This document shows positions 24,608 to 33,986 of a stretch of 42,500 nucleotides of DNA, piece after piece. Both the position numbers and the translations under genes were made by a program. Origin of the DNA: Chromatiales bacterium (lineage in GTDB: Bacteria; Pseudomonadota; Gammaproteobacteria; CAMYNG01); contig JALTLF010000188.1 in assembly GCA_027005735.1 (NCBI GenBank), forward strand, positions 1 to 42,500. The letters run 5' to 3'. The notes under the pieces are model-generated. The model saw only the letters and a program-made list of their open reading frames with translations. It was not told where the DNA came from and made no database searches. Position 1 is the stretch's first letter. Every line of letters starts with the position of its first letter.

Positions 24608-25888
24608 TCAGCGCCACAGGCTGAGCAGCTTGCTGACGACGAAGACCAGGCTGGTGAACAGGCCGAGCCACGGCACCCAGGCGGGAAAGATGCGCGCACC
24701 CAGGGCAACGGGATCGCGGCGCTTGATGCGGATCAGCGACAGGTTGATGAAGATATAGACGATGAGAATGATGAAACTGGTGGTGTCGGCCAGGGCACGC
24801 AGGCCCAGCGGCAGTGCGGCGGCGAGGATCAACACTGACGTCAGCGCGGTCGCCACCATGGGCGTGCGCCGCCCGGGATGGATATAGCTCAGCGCGGCAG
24901 GCAGCCAGCCCCGGCGGCTGATGCCATAGAGGATACGGCTGGCCATGATCATCTGGATCAGCGCGCCGTTGATCACCGCGAACAGACTGATGAGCGTGAT
25001 CAGCCAGGGGTCGCGTCCCGTACCCTGCTCGTAGAGGACCGCCATGGGAGCGGCGCTCTTCACCAGTTCCTCCGGGGGGTGGGCGAGGACGGCGCTGAGG
25101 GCGACGAGGAAATAGAGCAGCGCGGAGACCACGATGGCGATGATGATGGCGCGTGGCAGGTTGCGTGGCGCATCCTTCACTTCCTCGGCGACATTGACCA
25201 TGTCCTCAAAACCGATGAAGGCATAGAAGGCCACGAAGGCGGCGATGAAGATCCCGTGCCAGACGTCGAGGTCGGGCGGCGGAACCAGTTCCCGCCAGCG
25301 AGTCTCCAGATCGGCCAGCGCACCGCCGTTGACGAAAATGATCAACACCAGCCCGCCGAGCTCGATGACGGTCATGATGCTGGCCACCGTGACCGATTCG
25401 CGGATCCCCCACAGGGCAAGACCACCGAGCAACAGGATCGCCGTCACCATGATGGGCACGCGCCCGAGGTACCAGGCATCGGCGACGAACTGGGGCGAGC
25501 TCAGCAGTATGGCGAGTTTCTGCACGTAGCCGACGAAGGCATTGGCCAGCGTCGCGGAGGACACCACCCCGGCGAAGACGATGAGCAGCCCCACGGTGGT
25601 GGACAGGGGCGGCCAGCCCAGGCCCTGTTGCACGTAGACCGCCTCACCCGCGCTCCGGGGGTAACGCGAGGACAGCTCGGCATAACTCAGGCCGGTGAAG
25701 GCGGCGATCACCGCGGCGATGACGAAGGCCAGTGGCGCGTACATGCCGGCGCTGCCCGCTACCTCGCCGATGAGGGAATAGATCCCGGCGCCGAGGATGG
25801 TGCCGAGGCCATAGAAGACCGTCAGGGGCAGGGACAGGCTGCGCCGCAGGGTGGGCGGTTCAACAGACGAGATCGGCTTGGCCACCAC
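24608..25888 (-). CDS. APC family amino acid permease
   Basis: 426 residues with a GTG start and about 12 hydrophobic helices. The helix 1 motif GLGTILGAGIYSLIGEVAG matches the substrate-binding GxGxxxGxGI of the APC superfamily, and FIGFEDMVNVAEEVKDAPRNLPRAI is the helix 6/loop signature. It lies 27 nt after the dehydrogenase stop and upstream of the TauE/SafE gene. The substrate is not predictable. Confidence 0.88.
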   Translation of the reverse strand: MVAKPISSVEPPTLRRSLSLPLTVFYGLGTILGAGIYSLIGEVAGSAGMYAPLAFVIAAVIAAFTGLSYAELSSRYPRSAGEAVYVQQGLGWPPLSTTVGLLIVFAGVVSSATLANAFVGYVQKLAILLSSPQFVADAWYLGRVPIMVTAILLLGGLALWGIRESVTVASIMTVIELGGLVLIIFVNGGALADLETRWRELVPPPDLDVWHGIFIAAFVAFYAFIGFEDMVNVAEEVKDAPRNLPRAIIIAIVVSALLYFLVALSAVLAHPPEELVKSAAPMAVLYEQGTGRDPWLITLISLFAVINGALIQMIMASRILYGISRRGWLPAALSYIHPGRRTPMVATALTSVLILAAALPLGLRALADTTSFIILIVYIFINLSLIRIKRRDPVALGARIFPAWVPWLGLFTSLVFVVSKLLSLWR

Positions 25889-25915
25889 GACAGTCTATGC
25901 TGCCTGGCGCAGGCC

Positions 25916-27280
25916 TTACTTGATCCAGATCGTCTTGATGTTGACGAACTCGTGGATGCCGTGATGCGAGAGCTCGCGTCCGTAACCCGAGTTCTTGACG
26001 CCGCCGAAGGGCAGGCGGGGATCACTCTTGACCATGCCGTTGACGAAACAGGCGCCGGACTGGAGTCGCCGCGCGAAGGACTCGCCGCGCTTGTCGTCGG
26101 TGGTCCACACGCTGCCGCCCAGCCCGAAGGGGGAATCGTTGGCGATGCGCAGGGCATCGGCCTCGTCGCGCGCGCGAATGACGATGGCCACCGGGCCAAA
26201 GAGTTCCTCGCTGTAGGCACGCATGCCGGGGCTGACACGGTCGAGGATGGAGGGCTGGTAGAAAGCGCCATTACCTTCCCCCGGCGCACAACCGGTGACG
26301 GCCACCGCGCCAGCGGAGACGGAGTCGCTCACCTGCTGGTGCAACTCGTCGCGCAGGTCGCTGCGCGCCATGGGCGCCAGCGTGGTATCGGGATCCGTGG
26401 GATCGCCCATCTTCAGGGCCTCGACGCCGGCCTTGAAGCGCGCGACGAAGTCCTCGGCAATGGCATCGACGACGATGAAACGCTTGGCGGCAATGCAACT
26501 CTGGCCGGCGTTGAGGAAACGTGATGCCACGGCATTGTTGACGGCGAGATCGAGATCGGCATCCTCCAGCACCACGAAGGCATCCGAGCCGCCCAGCTCC
26601 AGCACCGACTTCTTGACGCAGGCGCCGGCGGTAGCGGCCACCTGGCGGCCGGCCGGTTCGCTACCGGTCAGCGTCACGGCATGCACACGCGGATCCTCGA
26701 TGACGGCTTTCACCTTGCCGGCACGGATCATCAGGGTGCGGAACACGCCCTGGGGAAAGCCCGCCTCGTGGAAGACCTCTTCGATGGCCAGCGCGCACTC
26801 GGGGACGTTGGAGGCGTGCTTGAGCACGCCGGTGTTGCCCGCCACCAGCCCGGGCGCGGCGAAACGGAACACCTGCCAGAAGGGAAAGTTCCACGGCATC
26901 ACCGCCAGCACCGTACCCAGCGGCTGGTAGGCGACGAAACTGCGCCCCGCGTCGCTCTCGATGATCTCGTCGGCGAGAAAGGCGGCACCGTTGTCGGCAT
27001 AGTAGTCACACACCAGGGCGCACTTCTCCACCTCGGCGACCGCCTCGCGGGTGAGCTTGCCCATCTCGCGGGTGATGAGGCCGGCATAGTGATCCTTGCG
27101 ATCGCGCAGGACCTGCGCCGCCCGGCGCATGAGCGCACAGCGCTCCTCGATGGGCGTGGCGGCCCATGCCGGCGTGGCGGCGGCCACCTCGGCCAGCGCC
27201 GCGTCCAGGGTTTGATCATCCCAGTCGGGGAATTCTGCGAGGGTTTCGCCACTGGCGGGGTTGACGACGACAAAGCTCAT
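25916..27280 (-). CDS. NAD(P)-dependent succinate-semialdehyde dehydrogenase-type enzyme
   Basis: 454 residues from MSFVVVNPASGE with an AAGGAA ribosome site; the track ORF extends 228 nt upstream without support. It has the aldehyde dehydrogenase landmarks MPWNFPFWQ, LTGSEPAGRQV, the catalytic Glu in LELGGSDAF, the catalytic Cys in GQSCIAAKR, and EELFGPVA. The short length and sequence style fit the YneI/Sad subgroup, which oxidises succinate semialdehyde to succinate. It may be co-transcribed with the permease. Confidence 0.9.
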   Translation of the reverse strand: MSFVVVNPASGETLAEFPDWDDQTLDAALAEVAAATPAWAATPIEERCALMRRAAQVLRDRKDHYAGLITREMGKLTREAVAEVEKCALVCDYYADNGAAFLADEIIESDAGRSFVAYQPLGTVLAVMPWNFPFWQVFRFAAPGLVAGNTGVLKHASNVPECALAIEEVFHEAGFPQGVFRTLMIRAGKVKAVIEDPRVHAVTLTGSEPAGRQVAATAGACVKKSVLELGGSDAFVVLEDADLDLAVNNAVASRFLNAGQSCIAAKRFIVVDAIAEDFVARFKAGVEALKMGDPTDPDTTLAPMARSDLRDELHQQVSDSVSAGAVAVTGCAPGEGNGAFYQPSILDRVSPGMRAYSEELFGPVAIVIRARDEADALRIANDSPFGLGGSVWTTDDKRGESFARRLQSGACFVNGMVKSDPRLPFGGVKNSGYGRELSHHGIHEFVNIKTIWIK

Positions 27281-27419
27281 GTAGATTCCTTCTTCATTAT
27301 GAGGTGATGCCCTACAGTATAGACGCTTGAAGGTAAAAGTGGTTCCCGCAGCCATTACCGCGCCCGTCGTGATGGTATGGGCTCGTGCACCATCCGGGCG
27401 CAGTGGGTAAGATAGCGTG

Positions 27420-28655
27420 ATGAAGATCTTCCAGGTAGGTGGCAGCATACGCGACGAGCTGCTCGGTCTGCCGGTCAAGGACCGGGACTGGGTCGTGGTG
27501 GGCGCCACGCCCGAGGAGATGCGGGCCGCCGGCTACAGGCAGGTGGGGGCCGATTTCCCCGTCTTTCTGCATCCCGACAGTCATGAGGAATACGCGCTGG
27601 CGCGCACCGAGCGCAAGACCGGCCCCGGCTACACCGGTTTTGCCTTCCACGCCGCGCCGGATGTGAGCCTGGAAGACGACCTGCGCCGCCGCGACCTCAC
27701 CATCAATGCCATGGCGCGTGATGCCGACGGCAGGCTCATCGATCCCTGGGGCGGCAAGGCCGATCTCGAGGCACGCCTGCTGCGCCATGTCTCGCCCGCC
27801 TTCACGGAGGATCCGGTGCGCATCCTGCGCGTGGCGCGCTTCGCCGCGCGTTTCGCGCCGCAGGGCTTTACCATCGCCGACGAGACCCTGGTGCTGATGC
27901 GCGAGATGGTGGACAACGGCGAGGTTGACGCGCTGGTGGCCGAGCGCGTATGGACCGAAACGGCGCGTGCCCTGGGCGAAGCGGCGCCGGCGGTATTCTT
28001 CGAGGTGCTGCGCAAGTGCGGCGCACTGGCGCGTATCTTCCCGGAGATCGATCGCCTTTTCGGCGTGCCGCAGCCGGCAGAGCACCACCCGGAGATCGAT
28101 ACCGGCATCCATACCCTGATGGTGCTCACCCAGGCGGCGCGCCTGAGCGACGACACCCGCGTGCGCTTCGCCGCGCTGGTCCATGACCTCGGCAAGGGCA
28201 CCACGCCGAAGGCGGAGTGGCCGAAACACATTGGACACGAAGAACGCGGCGTTCCGCTGGTCAGGGAGCTGTGCGCGCGTCTCAGGACGCCGCGCGACTA
28301 CCGCGAGCTTGCCGTGCACGTGACACGCTACCACCTGCACTACCACCGCGCCGGGGAACTGCGCCCGGATACCTTCCTCAAGGTGCTCGATGCGCTGGAC
28401 GCCTTCCGTCGCCCCGAACGCTTCCGGCAGTGGCTACTCGCCTGCGAGGCCGACTCGCGCGGCCGCCCGGGTTACGAAGACCGCGAGCCGGTCAACACGC
28501 GGATCTGGCAGCACGCCTTCGACGCCGCAATGGCCATCGACGCAAGCATGCTCGTCGAACAGGGACTGGAAGGCCAGGCCATCGGCGAGGAACTGCGGCG
28601 GCGGCGGATGGCGGCGATAAAAGAAGTGGCGAGGAGCGAGGCGCGAGGGACCTGA
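27420..28655 (+). CDS. cca: Multifunctional CCA-adding enzyme
   Basis: 411 residues from ATG ([16 protein letters not shown]); the track starts one codon earlier at GTG. The nucleotidyltransferase head has [18 protein letters not shown] and [10 protein letters not shown]; an HD domain follows (ALVHDLGKG, then HVTRYH). It adds or repairs the 3' CCA of tRNA; the HD part gives phosphatase/phosphodiesterase activity in proteobacterial enzymes. It is divergent from the dehydrogenase and is followed by a repeat-filled intergenic stretch. Confidence 0.95.
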   Translation: MKIFQVGGSIRDELLGLPVKDRDWVVVGATPEEMRAAGYRQVGADFPVFLHPDSHEEYALARTERKTGPGYTGFAFHAAPDVSLEDDLRRRDLTINAMARDADGRLIDPWGGKADLEARLLRHVSPAFTEDPVRILRVARFAARFAPQGFTIADETLVLMREMVDNGEVDALVAERVWTETARALGEAAPAVFFEVLRKCGALARIFPEIDRLFGVPQPAEHHPEIDTGIHTLMVLTQAARLSDDTRVRFAALVHDLGKGTTPKAEWPKHIGHEERGVPLVRELCARLRTPRDYRELAVHVTRYHLHYHRAGELRPDTFLKVLDALDAFRRPERFRQWLLACEADSRGRPGYEDREPVNTRIWQHAFDAAMAIDASMLVEQGLEGQAIGEELRRRRMAAIKEVARSEARGT

Positions 28656-28672
28656 GTTTCACGGCTTGGTGT

Positions 28673-28700
28673 TTAACCACGGGGGGCACGGGGCACACGG
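28673..28700 (-). repeat. 28-nt dispersed motif, copy 1 (reverse orientation)
   Basis: Begins TTAACCACGGGGGGCACGGG. Its reverse complement matches the copy at 28887 in 22 of 28 positions by my alignment. The two copies bracket the gap between cca and cmoB as an inverted pair. Confidence 0.6.
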
Positions 28701-28720
28701 GTAAAGATTTTTTCAGTCCC

Positions 28721-28807
28721 GTAGCCCGGATGCAGACCAGGGGCCGAAATCCGGGAAGATGTCTTTCGACGTAAACCCCGGATTCCGCTTCGCTTCATCC
28801 GGGCTAC
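28721..28807. repeat. Inverted-repeat element, GTAGCCCGGATG / CATCCGGGCTAC
   Basis: A perfect 12-bp inverted repeat encloses about 63 nt that contain further CCGG-type complementary segments. Sequences of this type are common intergenic repeats in gammaproteobacterial genomes. It contains no ORF. Confidence 0.6.
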
Positions 28808-28829
28808 CTGCTAAACACCCCCATCCCAA

Positions 28830-28860
28830 CCTTCCCCCACAGGGGGAAGGCGGTGTTTTT
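28830..28860 (+). terminator. Candidate Rho-independent terminator
   Basis: CCTTCCCCC, loop ACA, GGGGGAAGG forms a perfect 9-bp stem, followed after CGGTG by TTTTT. It is about 175 nt after the cca stop, so it could end that transcript, although it may simply be part of the repeat cluster. Confidence 0.4.
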
Positions 28861-28886
28861 ACCGGACACCTCAGCTGGCGTTGTCT

Positions 28887-28914
28887 CCGTGTCCTCTGTG
28901 CTCTCTGTGGTTAA
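28887..28914 (+). repeat. 28-nt dispersed motif, copy 2
   Basis: CCGTGTCCTCTGTGCTCTCT then GTGGTTAA. Another copy is at 35822-35849 and a reverse copy at 28673-28700. It ends seven bases before the stop codon of cmoB. Confidence 0.6.
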
Positions 28915-28921
28915 TTGTCTA

Positions 28922-29878
28922 TCACGGTACCGTGGCGATGAGGATGGCACGGCGCGGCGCGGGATGGCCTTCGATGGTGCGGGCGGGATCGCCGGGGTCG
29001 AGGAAGTCGGCCAGGGACTTGAAGCGCATCCAGTCGGTGCTGCGCTGTTCCTCGACGGTGGTGGGACTGACGTCCACCACGCGCAGGTTTTCATAGCCGC
29101 AGCGGCGCATCCAGTTCTCCAGCTCCGCCACCGTGGGAATGAACCAGACGTTGCGCATGGCGGCATAGCGGCCCTCGGGGACCAGAACCTCGCCGCGCCC
29201 GCCCTCGATGACCAGGGTCTCCAGCACCAGCTCGCCCCCGGGGACCAGGCAGTCGGCCAGTTCCAGCAGGTGGTCCATGGGGGAGCGGCGATGGTAGAGC
29301 ACGCCCATGGAGAACACGGTGTCGAAGGCGGCAAGCTTCGCGGGCAACGCGTCGCTGGCGAGGGGCAGCACGCTGACGCGCGGATCACGGATGAAGTGTT
29401 GCAGGGCCTGGAACTGCATGACGTAGAGGAGCGTCGGGTCGATCCCGATGATCCGCGCCGCGCCGGCGCCCGCCATGCGCCAGCAGTGATAGCCGCTGCC
29501 GCAACCGACATCGAGCACCCGTCGGCCGGCCAGCGGCGCAATGTGCTCCCGCAGGCGTTGCCATTTCCAGTCGGAGCGCCACTCGGTGTCGACGTAGAGA
29601 CCGAACAGATCGAAAGGTCCCTTGCGCCAGGGATGCAGTTCCCGCAGGGCGGCTTCCAGGGCGCTGCGCTGTTGCGTGCTCATATCCGCGGGCAGGCCGA
29701 CGCGCACCGCATCACGGTCCAGCTCGATGCAGGACGGCGTGATAGCAGGCAGGCTCGCCAGCGCCGCGCGCCAGCGCGGCAGATCACCGTGCCCCGCATC
29801 GGCAAGCGCCTGTTCACCCCGGGCCACCAGGGCATCGAGGCGCGCATCGAGACTGCCGTGGTCCACCGCCATGGGCAT
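28922..29878 (-). CDS. cmoB: tRNA U34 carboxymethyltransferase CmoB
   Basis: 318 residues. The N-terminal helical part with [12 protein letters not shown] and [11 protein letters not shown]-type sequence (here [11 protein letters not shown]) is followed by the methyltransferase core [27 protein letters not shown], and a C-terminal [11 protein letters not shown]. These are diagnostic CmoB blocks. The enzyme transfers a carboxymethyl group from carboxy-SAM to 5-hydroxyuridine 34 of certain tRNAs, giving cmo5U. It lies 9 nt after cmoA, which makes its cofactor. Confidence 0.96.
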   Translation of the reverse strand: MPMAVDHGSLDARLDALVARGEQALADAGHGDLPRWRAALASLPAITPSCIELDRDAVRVGLPADMSTQQRSALEAALRELHPWRKGPFDLFGLYVDTEWRSDWKWQRLREHIAPLAGRRVLDVGCGSGYHCWRMAGAGAARIIGIDPTLLYVMQFQALQHFIRDPRVSVLPLASDALPAKLAAFDTVFSMGVLYHRRSPMDHLLELADCLVPGGELVLETLVIEGGRGEVLVPEGRYAAMRNVWFIPTVAELENWMRRCGYENLRVVDVSPTTVEEQRSTDWMRFKSLADFLDPGDPARTIEGHPAPRRAILIATVP

Positions 29879-29887
29879 TTCAGCTAC

Positions 29888-30634
29888 TCAGTCCGCGCGG
29901 CGGGCCAGCAGGGAGACGAAGTTGAAACAGCGGAACCAGGCGTGGATGTCGCTGAAGCCGGCCGCCTCGAGACGCGCGACATGTTGTTCGAGGGTGTCGG
30001 GTATGAGAACCCGCTCCAGCGCGCTGCGCTTGCGGGCGATCTCCAGCTCGCTGTAGCCGTTGGCGGCCTTGAAGGCGGCGTGCATTTTCTCGTTGAAGGC
30101 CTGCTCGGCGGGATCCTCGCTGTGGATCTTTTCCGACAGCAGCAGGGCCCCGCCGGGGACGAGACCGTCGTGGATACCCCGCAGCAGCGCCCCGCGCGCC
30201 TCGCGGGCGACAAATTGCAGGGTAAGGTTCATCACCACGAAGCTGGCATCGCTGATCACCGTCTCCTCGATGTTGGCGCATTGCACTTCCACGCGCTCCC
30301 CGTGCGTCTCGCGCTGCATGATGGCACGGCAACGCGCCACCATGGCCGGCGAGTTGTCCACGGCGATGAAGTTTACTGCCGCAGAGGTGCGACGCAACAT
30401 GGACAGGGTCGAGGCGCCGAGGGAACAACCGAGATCGTAGATCCGGGTCCCGGCGCGGGCGTACTGATCGGCCAGCAGGCCGGTCAGCGCGACGATGTGT
30501 TCATAACCGGGCACCGAGCGGCGCACCATGTCGGGAAAGACATCGGCGACCCGCTCGTCGAAGACGAAGTCCACCAGGTCCTCGCGGGGAGCCTGGAAGA
30601 GATCGTCACGCTTGCCGGACCCGGACAAAACCAC
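29888..30634 (-). CDS. cmoA: Carboxy-SAM synthase CmoA
   Basis: 248 residues. The block FDERVADVFPDMVRRSVPGYEHI is characteristic of CmoA; YDLGCSLGASTLSM is the SAM-binding loop, and MNLTLQFV and LLLSEKIHSED follow. It makes carboxy-S-adenosylmethionine from SAM and prephenate for CmoB. The start is GTG very close to a GGAGGG run; an in-frame TTG three codons later has better spacing and is an alternative. It is part of the MidA-uppP-cmoA-cmoB transcription unit. Confidence 0.95.
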   Translation of the reverse strand: MVLSGSGKRDDLFQAPREDLVDFVFDERVADVFPDMVRRSVPGYEHIVALTGLLADQYARAGTRIYDLGCSLGASTLSMLRRTSAAVNFIAVDNSPAMVARCRAIMQRETHGERVEVQCANIEETVISDASFVVMNLTLQFVAREARGALLRGIHDGLVPGGALLLSEKIHSEDPAEQAFNEKMHAAFKAANGYSELEIARKRSALERVLIPDTLEQHVARLEAAGFSDIHAWFRCFNFVSLLARRAD

Positions 30635-30647
30635 CCCCTCCCGCTGA

Positions 30648-31472
30648 TCAGTCGAGACCCGCCGGGATCATGTCTGCCCCGATGAGGTAGAACAACAGCG
30701 CGCCCAGCAGCAGACGATAGATAACGAAGGGAAACATGCCCACGCGCTCCACCAGGCGCAGGAAGTAGTGAATACAGGCATAGGCGAACACCCCCGAGAG
30801 CAGCGTGCCGATGCCGAAGGCGCGCCAGTCCACGCGCTCGGCCTCCTGTGCCAGTTCCACGGACTTGAGGCCGCCGGCGGCGAGGATGATGGGAATGGAA
30901 AGCAGGAAGGAAAAGCGCGCCGCCGCCTGACGCGACAGGCCCGCCATGAGGCCGGCGGTGATGGTAATGCCGGAACGCGAGGTCCCCGGGATCAGCGCCA
31001 GGACCTGGGCGAAACCGACGAACACCACGTCGCGCCAGCCAAGCTCGCCCTCGCTGCGCGTATTGTCGCGGCGGCGATCCGCATACCACAGGAGGAGACC
31101 GAAGACCACGGTCGCCGCGGCGATGACCAGCGGCGCGCGCAGGTAGAGTTCGACGATGTCATCGAGAAACAGGCCGGCCAGTCCCGCCGGGATGGTGGCG
31201 AAGACCACCGCCCAGGCCAGCCTGCCCTCGGCCTCCAGTTCGAGGCGCGAAAAACTCAGCACCCAGTTGACCGCCATCTGGTTGAGGTCGCGGCGAAAAT
31301 AGAACACCACCGCCGCCAGGGAGCCGAGGTGCACCGCCACGTCGAAGGCCAGGCCCTGCTCCGGCCAGCCGGTGAGCACCGGCACGAGGATCAGGTGCGC
31401 GGAACTGGAGATGGGCAGAAACTCGGTGATCCCCTGCACCAGGGCGAGCACGATGATTTGCAAAAGATCCAT
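30648..31472 (-). CDS. uppP: Undecaprenyl-diphosphatase UppP (BacA)
   Basis: 274 residues, polytopic. Family motifs are LVQGITEFLPISSSAHL near the N-terminus and the second conserved block IPGTSRSGITITAGL. It removes a phosphate from undecaprenyl diphosphate on the membrane so the lipid carrier for cell-wall building can be reused. It is 12 nt after the MidA-type gene and 13 nt before cmoA. Confidence 0.95.
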   Translation of the reverse strand: MDLLQIIVLALVQGITEFLPISSSAHLILVPVLTGWPEQGLAFDVAVHLGSLAAVVFYFRRDLNQMAVNWVLSFSRLELEAEGRLAWAVVFATIPAGLAGLFLDDIVELYLRAPLVIAAATVVFGLLLWYADRRRDNTRSEGELGWRDVVFVGFAQVLALIPGTSRSGITITAGLMAGLSRQAAARFSFLLSIPIILAAGGLKSVELAQEAERVDWRAFGIGTLLSGVFAYACIHYFLRLVERVGMFPFVIYRLLLGALLFYLIGADMIPAGLD

Positions 31473-31484
31473 GGCGGTTTCCTG

Positions 31485-32693
31485 TCAGCCGGGGCGCGCC
31501 GCGAGGGCCGCGCCGAAATCCCGGATCTGAAAGCCGGGGATGTCGCATTCACAATCACGCGCAAGGGCGATGACCTTGAACAACTCGCCCATTTCGTGGG
31601 GCAGGGTCAGGCGCTTCAGTTGCGCGGCGATCTCCAGTTGCGCGCGCGTGTCCACCGGGTTGACCGCGCTGGCCAGCTCGGTGATGCCGCTGCCGAGCAG
31701 GAAATTGGCCTGGTTGGTATAACCCGCCAGCTTCATGCCCGCCTCGCCGGCCGACCGCGCCACGGCGGAAAAATCCACGTGGGCGGTAATGTCCTGCAGG
31801 CCAACGAAGGCAAAGGGATCGTCATGGGCATGGTGACGGTAGTGACACATCAGGGTGCCCTGTGATCGCTGCGCATGATAGAACTCGTGGGCGGGAAAAC
31901 CATAGTCAATAAGCAGTAACAGGCCGCGGGTGAGCATTCGCGCCACGCTCGCGGTCCACTGCTCGGCGGCCAGCCCCAGCTCGGAGACATAACCCTCCGC
32001 CATGGTTGCGCCGTGTTCCTGCCGCAACTGCGCGAAGCGTGCCGCCAGCTCGTCCCCGACGTCGTCCTGCTCGCGCCACGCGAAACGCCCTTCCTCCAGG
32101 CCCACCCCCAGGCGGCGAAACTCGCCGCGGCGCACCACAAAGCGCTCCACCGGCAGAGCATCGAGCAGTTCGTTGGCCACCACCACGCCGACGAAGTCCC
32201 CGGGCAGGCTGTCGAGCCAGGCGACGCGCTCGCGCAGCGGCGCGTCCAGCGCGGCAAGGCTCGCCTGCTGGCGCGCGCGCAATTCGGCGCTGCGCTCCAG
32301 TATATAGTAGCGTGCCGGCAGGCAGTCCTCGTCACGCCACTGGCGCAACATGTCCGCCGCCATGGCGCCGCTGCCGGCGCCCACCTCCAGCACCGCCGCC
32401 TCGGTGCCCAGCGCACGCAGGGCCGGCGCCAGCGCGCGCGCCACGCAACGCGAGAACAGGGGCGAGAGCTCAGGGGCGGTGATGAAATCCCCCGCCGCGC
32501 CGATCTTGTGGCTGCCGGCGCTGTAGTACCCCAACCCCGGGGCATAGAGCGCCAGTTCCATGAAACGGCTGAAGGGGATGACGCCGCCGGCCTGTTCGAT
32601 CTCATCGGCGATGAGGGCCGCAAGCCGCGCGGAGACGGCACGGGCCTCGGCAGACGGTTCGGGCAGCTGGGCGTGGGTGGGAATGGGCGGCAT
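31485..32693 (-). CDS. MidA/NDUFAF7-family SAM-dependent methyltransferase
   Basis: 402 residues from MPPIPTHAQLPEP; the track ORF adds 27 codons. Blocks: FSRFMELALYAPGLGYYSAG, GDFITAPELSPLFSRCVA, LEVGAGSGAMAADML (SAM site), VVANELLDALPVERF, LLLIDYGFP, MCHYRHHAHDDPF. These are the DUF185/MidA signatures. The mitochondrial relative methylates an Arg of a complex I subunit; the bacterial substrate is not established. It is divergent from the pteridine reductase gene and first in the uppP-cmoAB unit. Confidence 0.92.
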   Translation of the reverse strand: MPPIPTHAQLPEPSAEARAVSARLAALIADEIEQAGGVIPFSRFMELALYAPGLGYYSAGSHKIGAAGDFITAPELSPLFSRCVARALAPALRALGTEAAVLEVGAGSGAMAADMLRQWRDEDCLPARYYILERSAELRARQQASLAALDAPLRERVAWLDSLPGDFVGVVVANELLDALPVERFVVRRGEFRRLGVGLEEGRFAWREQDDVGDELAARFAQLRQEHGATMAEGYVSELGLAAEQWTASVARMLTRGLLLLIDYGFPAHEFYHAQRSQGTLMCHYRHHAHDDPFAFVGLQDITAHVDFSAVARSAGEAGMKLAGYTNQANFLLGSGITELASAVNPVDTRAQLEIAAQLKRLTLPHEMGELFKVIALARDCECDIPGFQIRDFGAALAARPG

Positions 32694-32776
32694 GGCTGGC
32701 AGTGTCGGGATTGGCCCTGGCGCGCGCAAGTACGGTACAGTGCGTGCAAGGTTTAAGGCATTCGAGGATACCACAC

Positions 32777-33511
32777 ATGCCGACGGACAAGGTCGTACTC
32801 ATTACCGGCGCCGCCCACCGCCTCGGTGCCGCCACGGCGCGTCACCTGCACGCGGCGGGCATGCGCGTCGTGCTCCACTACCGGCACTCGGCCGCGGCGG
32901 CCGAGGCCCTCAGGGACGAACTGGAAGGTGTTCGGCCCGACAGCGTCGCGCTGGTGGCAGGCGATCTGCTCGAGGTGGAACGCCTGCCGGACATCGTCGC
33001 CGAGAGCACCGCCGCCTGGGGCCGGCTGGACGTGCTCGTCAACAACGCCTCCACCTTCTATCCCACACCCTTCGGCTCGGTGACGCTGTCACAGTGGGAG
33101 GAACTCATGGGCGCCAACCTGCGCGCACCCTTCTTCCTCGCCCAGGCGGCGGCGGGGGAACTCACGCGCCGCGAAGGCTGCATCATCAACATCGTGGACA
33201 TCCACGCCGACCGGCCGCTCAAGGACTACCCGGTCTACAGTATGACCAAGGCCGGGCTGGTGATGCTCACCCGCTCGCTGGCGCGGGAGATGGGCCCGGC
33301 GGTGCGCGTCAATGCCATCGCCCCCGGCGCCATCCTGTGGCCGGAAAACATGGACGAGTCCACCCGGCAGCAGATCATCGAGCGCACCGCGCTCAAGCGC
33401 ACCGGCCAGCCGCAGGACATCGCCGATGCCGCCCTCTACCTCATCGACAAGGCCGACTACATGAGCGGCCAGGTGCTCACCGTGGACGGCGGGCGCACAC
33501 TGGGGAACTAA
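32777..33511 (+). CDS. Pteridine reductase (FolM-like SDR)
   Basis: 244 residues from MPTDKVVLITGAAHRLG. TGAAHRLG is the TGxxxRLG cofactor motif that marks pteridine reductases among short-chain dehydrogenases. NNAST and the YxxxK pair (YSMTKAG) supply catalytic residues. It reduces dihydromonapterin/dihydrobiopterin-type pterins, fitting the neighbouring folK and folB. The TAA stop lies within the left end of the MITE-like element at 33508, so the insertion may have defined the present C-terminus (VDGGRTLGN). Confidence 0.9.
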   Translation: MPTDKVVLITGAAHRLGAATARHLHAAGMRVVLHYRHSAAAAEALRDELEGVRPDSVALVAGDLLEVERLPDIVAESTAAWGRLDVLVNNASTFYPTPFGSVTLSQWEELMGANLRAPFFLAQAAAGELTRREGCIINIVDIHADRPLKDYPVYSMTKAGLVMLTRSLAREMGPAVRVNAIAPGAILWPENMDESTRQQIIERTALKRTGQPQDIADAALYLIDKADYMSGQVLTVDGGRTLGN

Positions 33512-33716
33512 ATACGTGTTCCGAATTCCACTACAGTTTACAGACGTCGAACGCTCTCCGAGGCGGCGTTTACGGACCGTCAGCCGCAGGGAAGCGGCTG
33601 TCGAGCGTACAGGGACGTATGTACCGCGTGTCCGTAAACGCCGCCCCGGAGAGAGACAGGCAGACGGTGCAATCCGCTTATTCTCAGGTGATCGGGGATT
33701 CGGAACACGTATTTAG
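33508..33716. mobile_element. MITE-like element with perfect 19-bp terminal inverted repeats
   Basis: The left end CTAAATACGTGTTCCGAAT is the exact reverse complement of the right end ATTCGGAACACGTATTTAG. The 209-bp interior carries a second inverted pair (GGCGGCGTTTACGGA / TCCGTAAACGCCGCC). No credible gene is inside. The ends can be read as AATACG...CGTATT flanked by TA, which would fit an IS630/mariner-type element, but no transposase is present in the window. It contains the stop codon of the pteridine reductase gene. Confidence 0.75.
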
Positions 33717-33786
33717 TGTCGCGAGAGGGCAGGAGAAGGTGAGACCGGAGGTCGAGAAGCTGGCCTGGGCCACGCCCGGAGCGACT

Positions 33787-33908
33787 GCGGCTGTCGAGCG
33801 TACAGGGACGTATGTACCGCGTGTCCGTAAACGCCGCCCCGGAGAGAGACAGGCAGACGGTGCAATCCGGTTATTCTCGGTTGATCGGGATTCGGAACAC
33901 GTATTTAG
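33787..33908. mobile_element. Partial second copy of the MITE-like element (right end)
   Basis: This stretch repeats 33594-33716 almost base for base (from GCGGCTGTCGAGCG to the terminal ATTCGGAACACGTATTTAG), with a few differences in the last 40 nt. It has a right terminal repeat but no left one, so it is truncated or a product of unequal recombination. The two copies are in direct orientation about 193 nt apart. Confidence 0.75.
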
Positions 33909-33934
33909 AATCAGTAGCGAAGTACGAGGGCGGC

Positions 33935-33986
33935 GGATCTGATCCCCGCCCCCTGTCCCCCGCCCTGAGGGCGGGGGGACCGATAT
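33935..33986. repeat. 52-bp hairpin repeat, copy 1
   Basis: Starts GGATCTGATCCCCGCCCCCT and ends CCGATAT. It holds the palindrome CCCCCGCCCTGAGGGCGGGGG. An identical copy by eye lies at 35720-35771. Confidence 0.8.

Noticed and set aside
32560-33942. 460-residue plus-strand ORF running into the MITE region
   Set aside because: Out of frame with the pteridine reductase gene and continues through inverted repeats; not a gene.
33508-33986. CRISPR-like array or tandem-repeat locus
   Set aside because: Only two long copies with terminal inverted repeats and no regular spacers; fits a MITE-like element and a partial duplicate.
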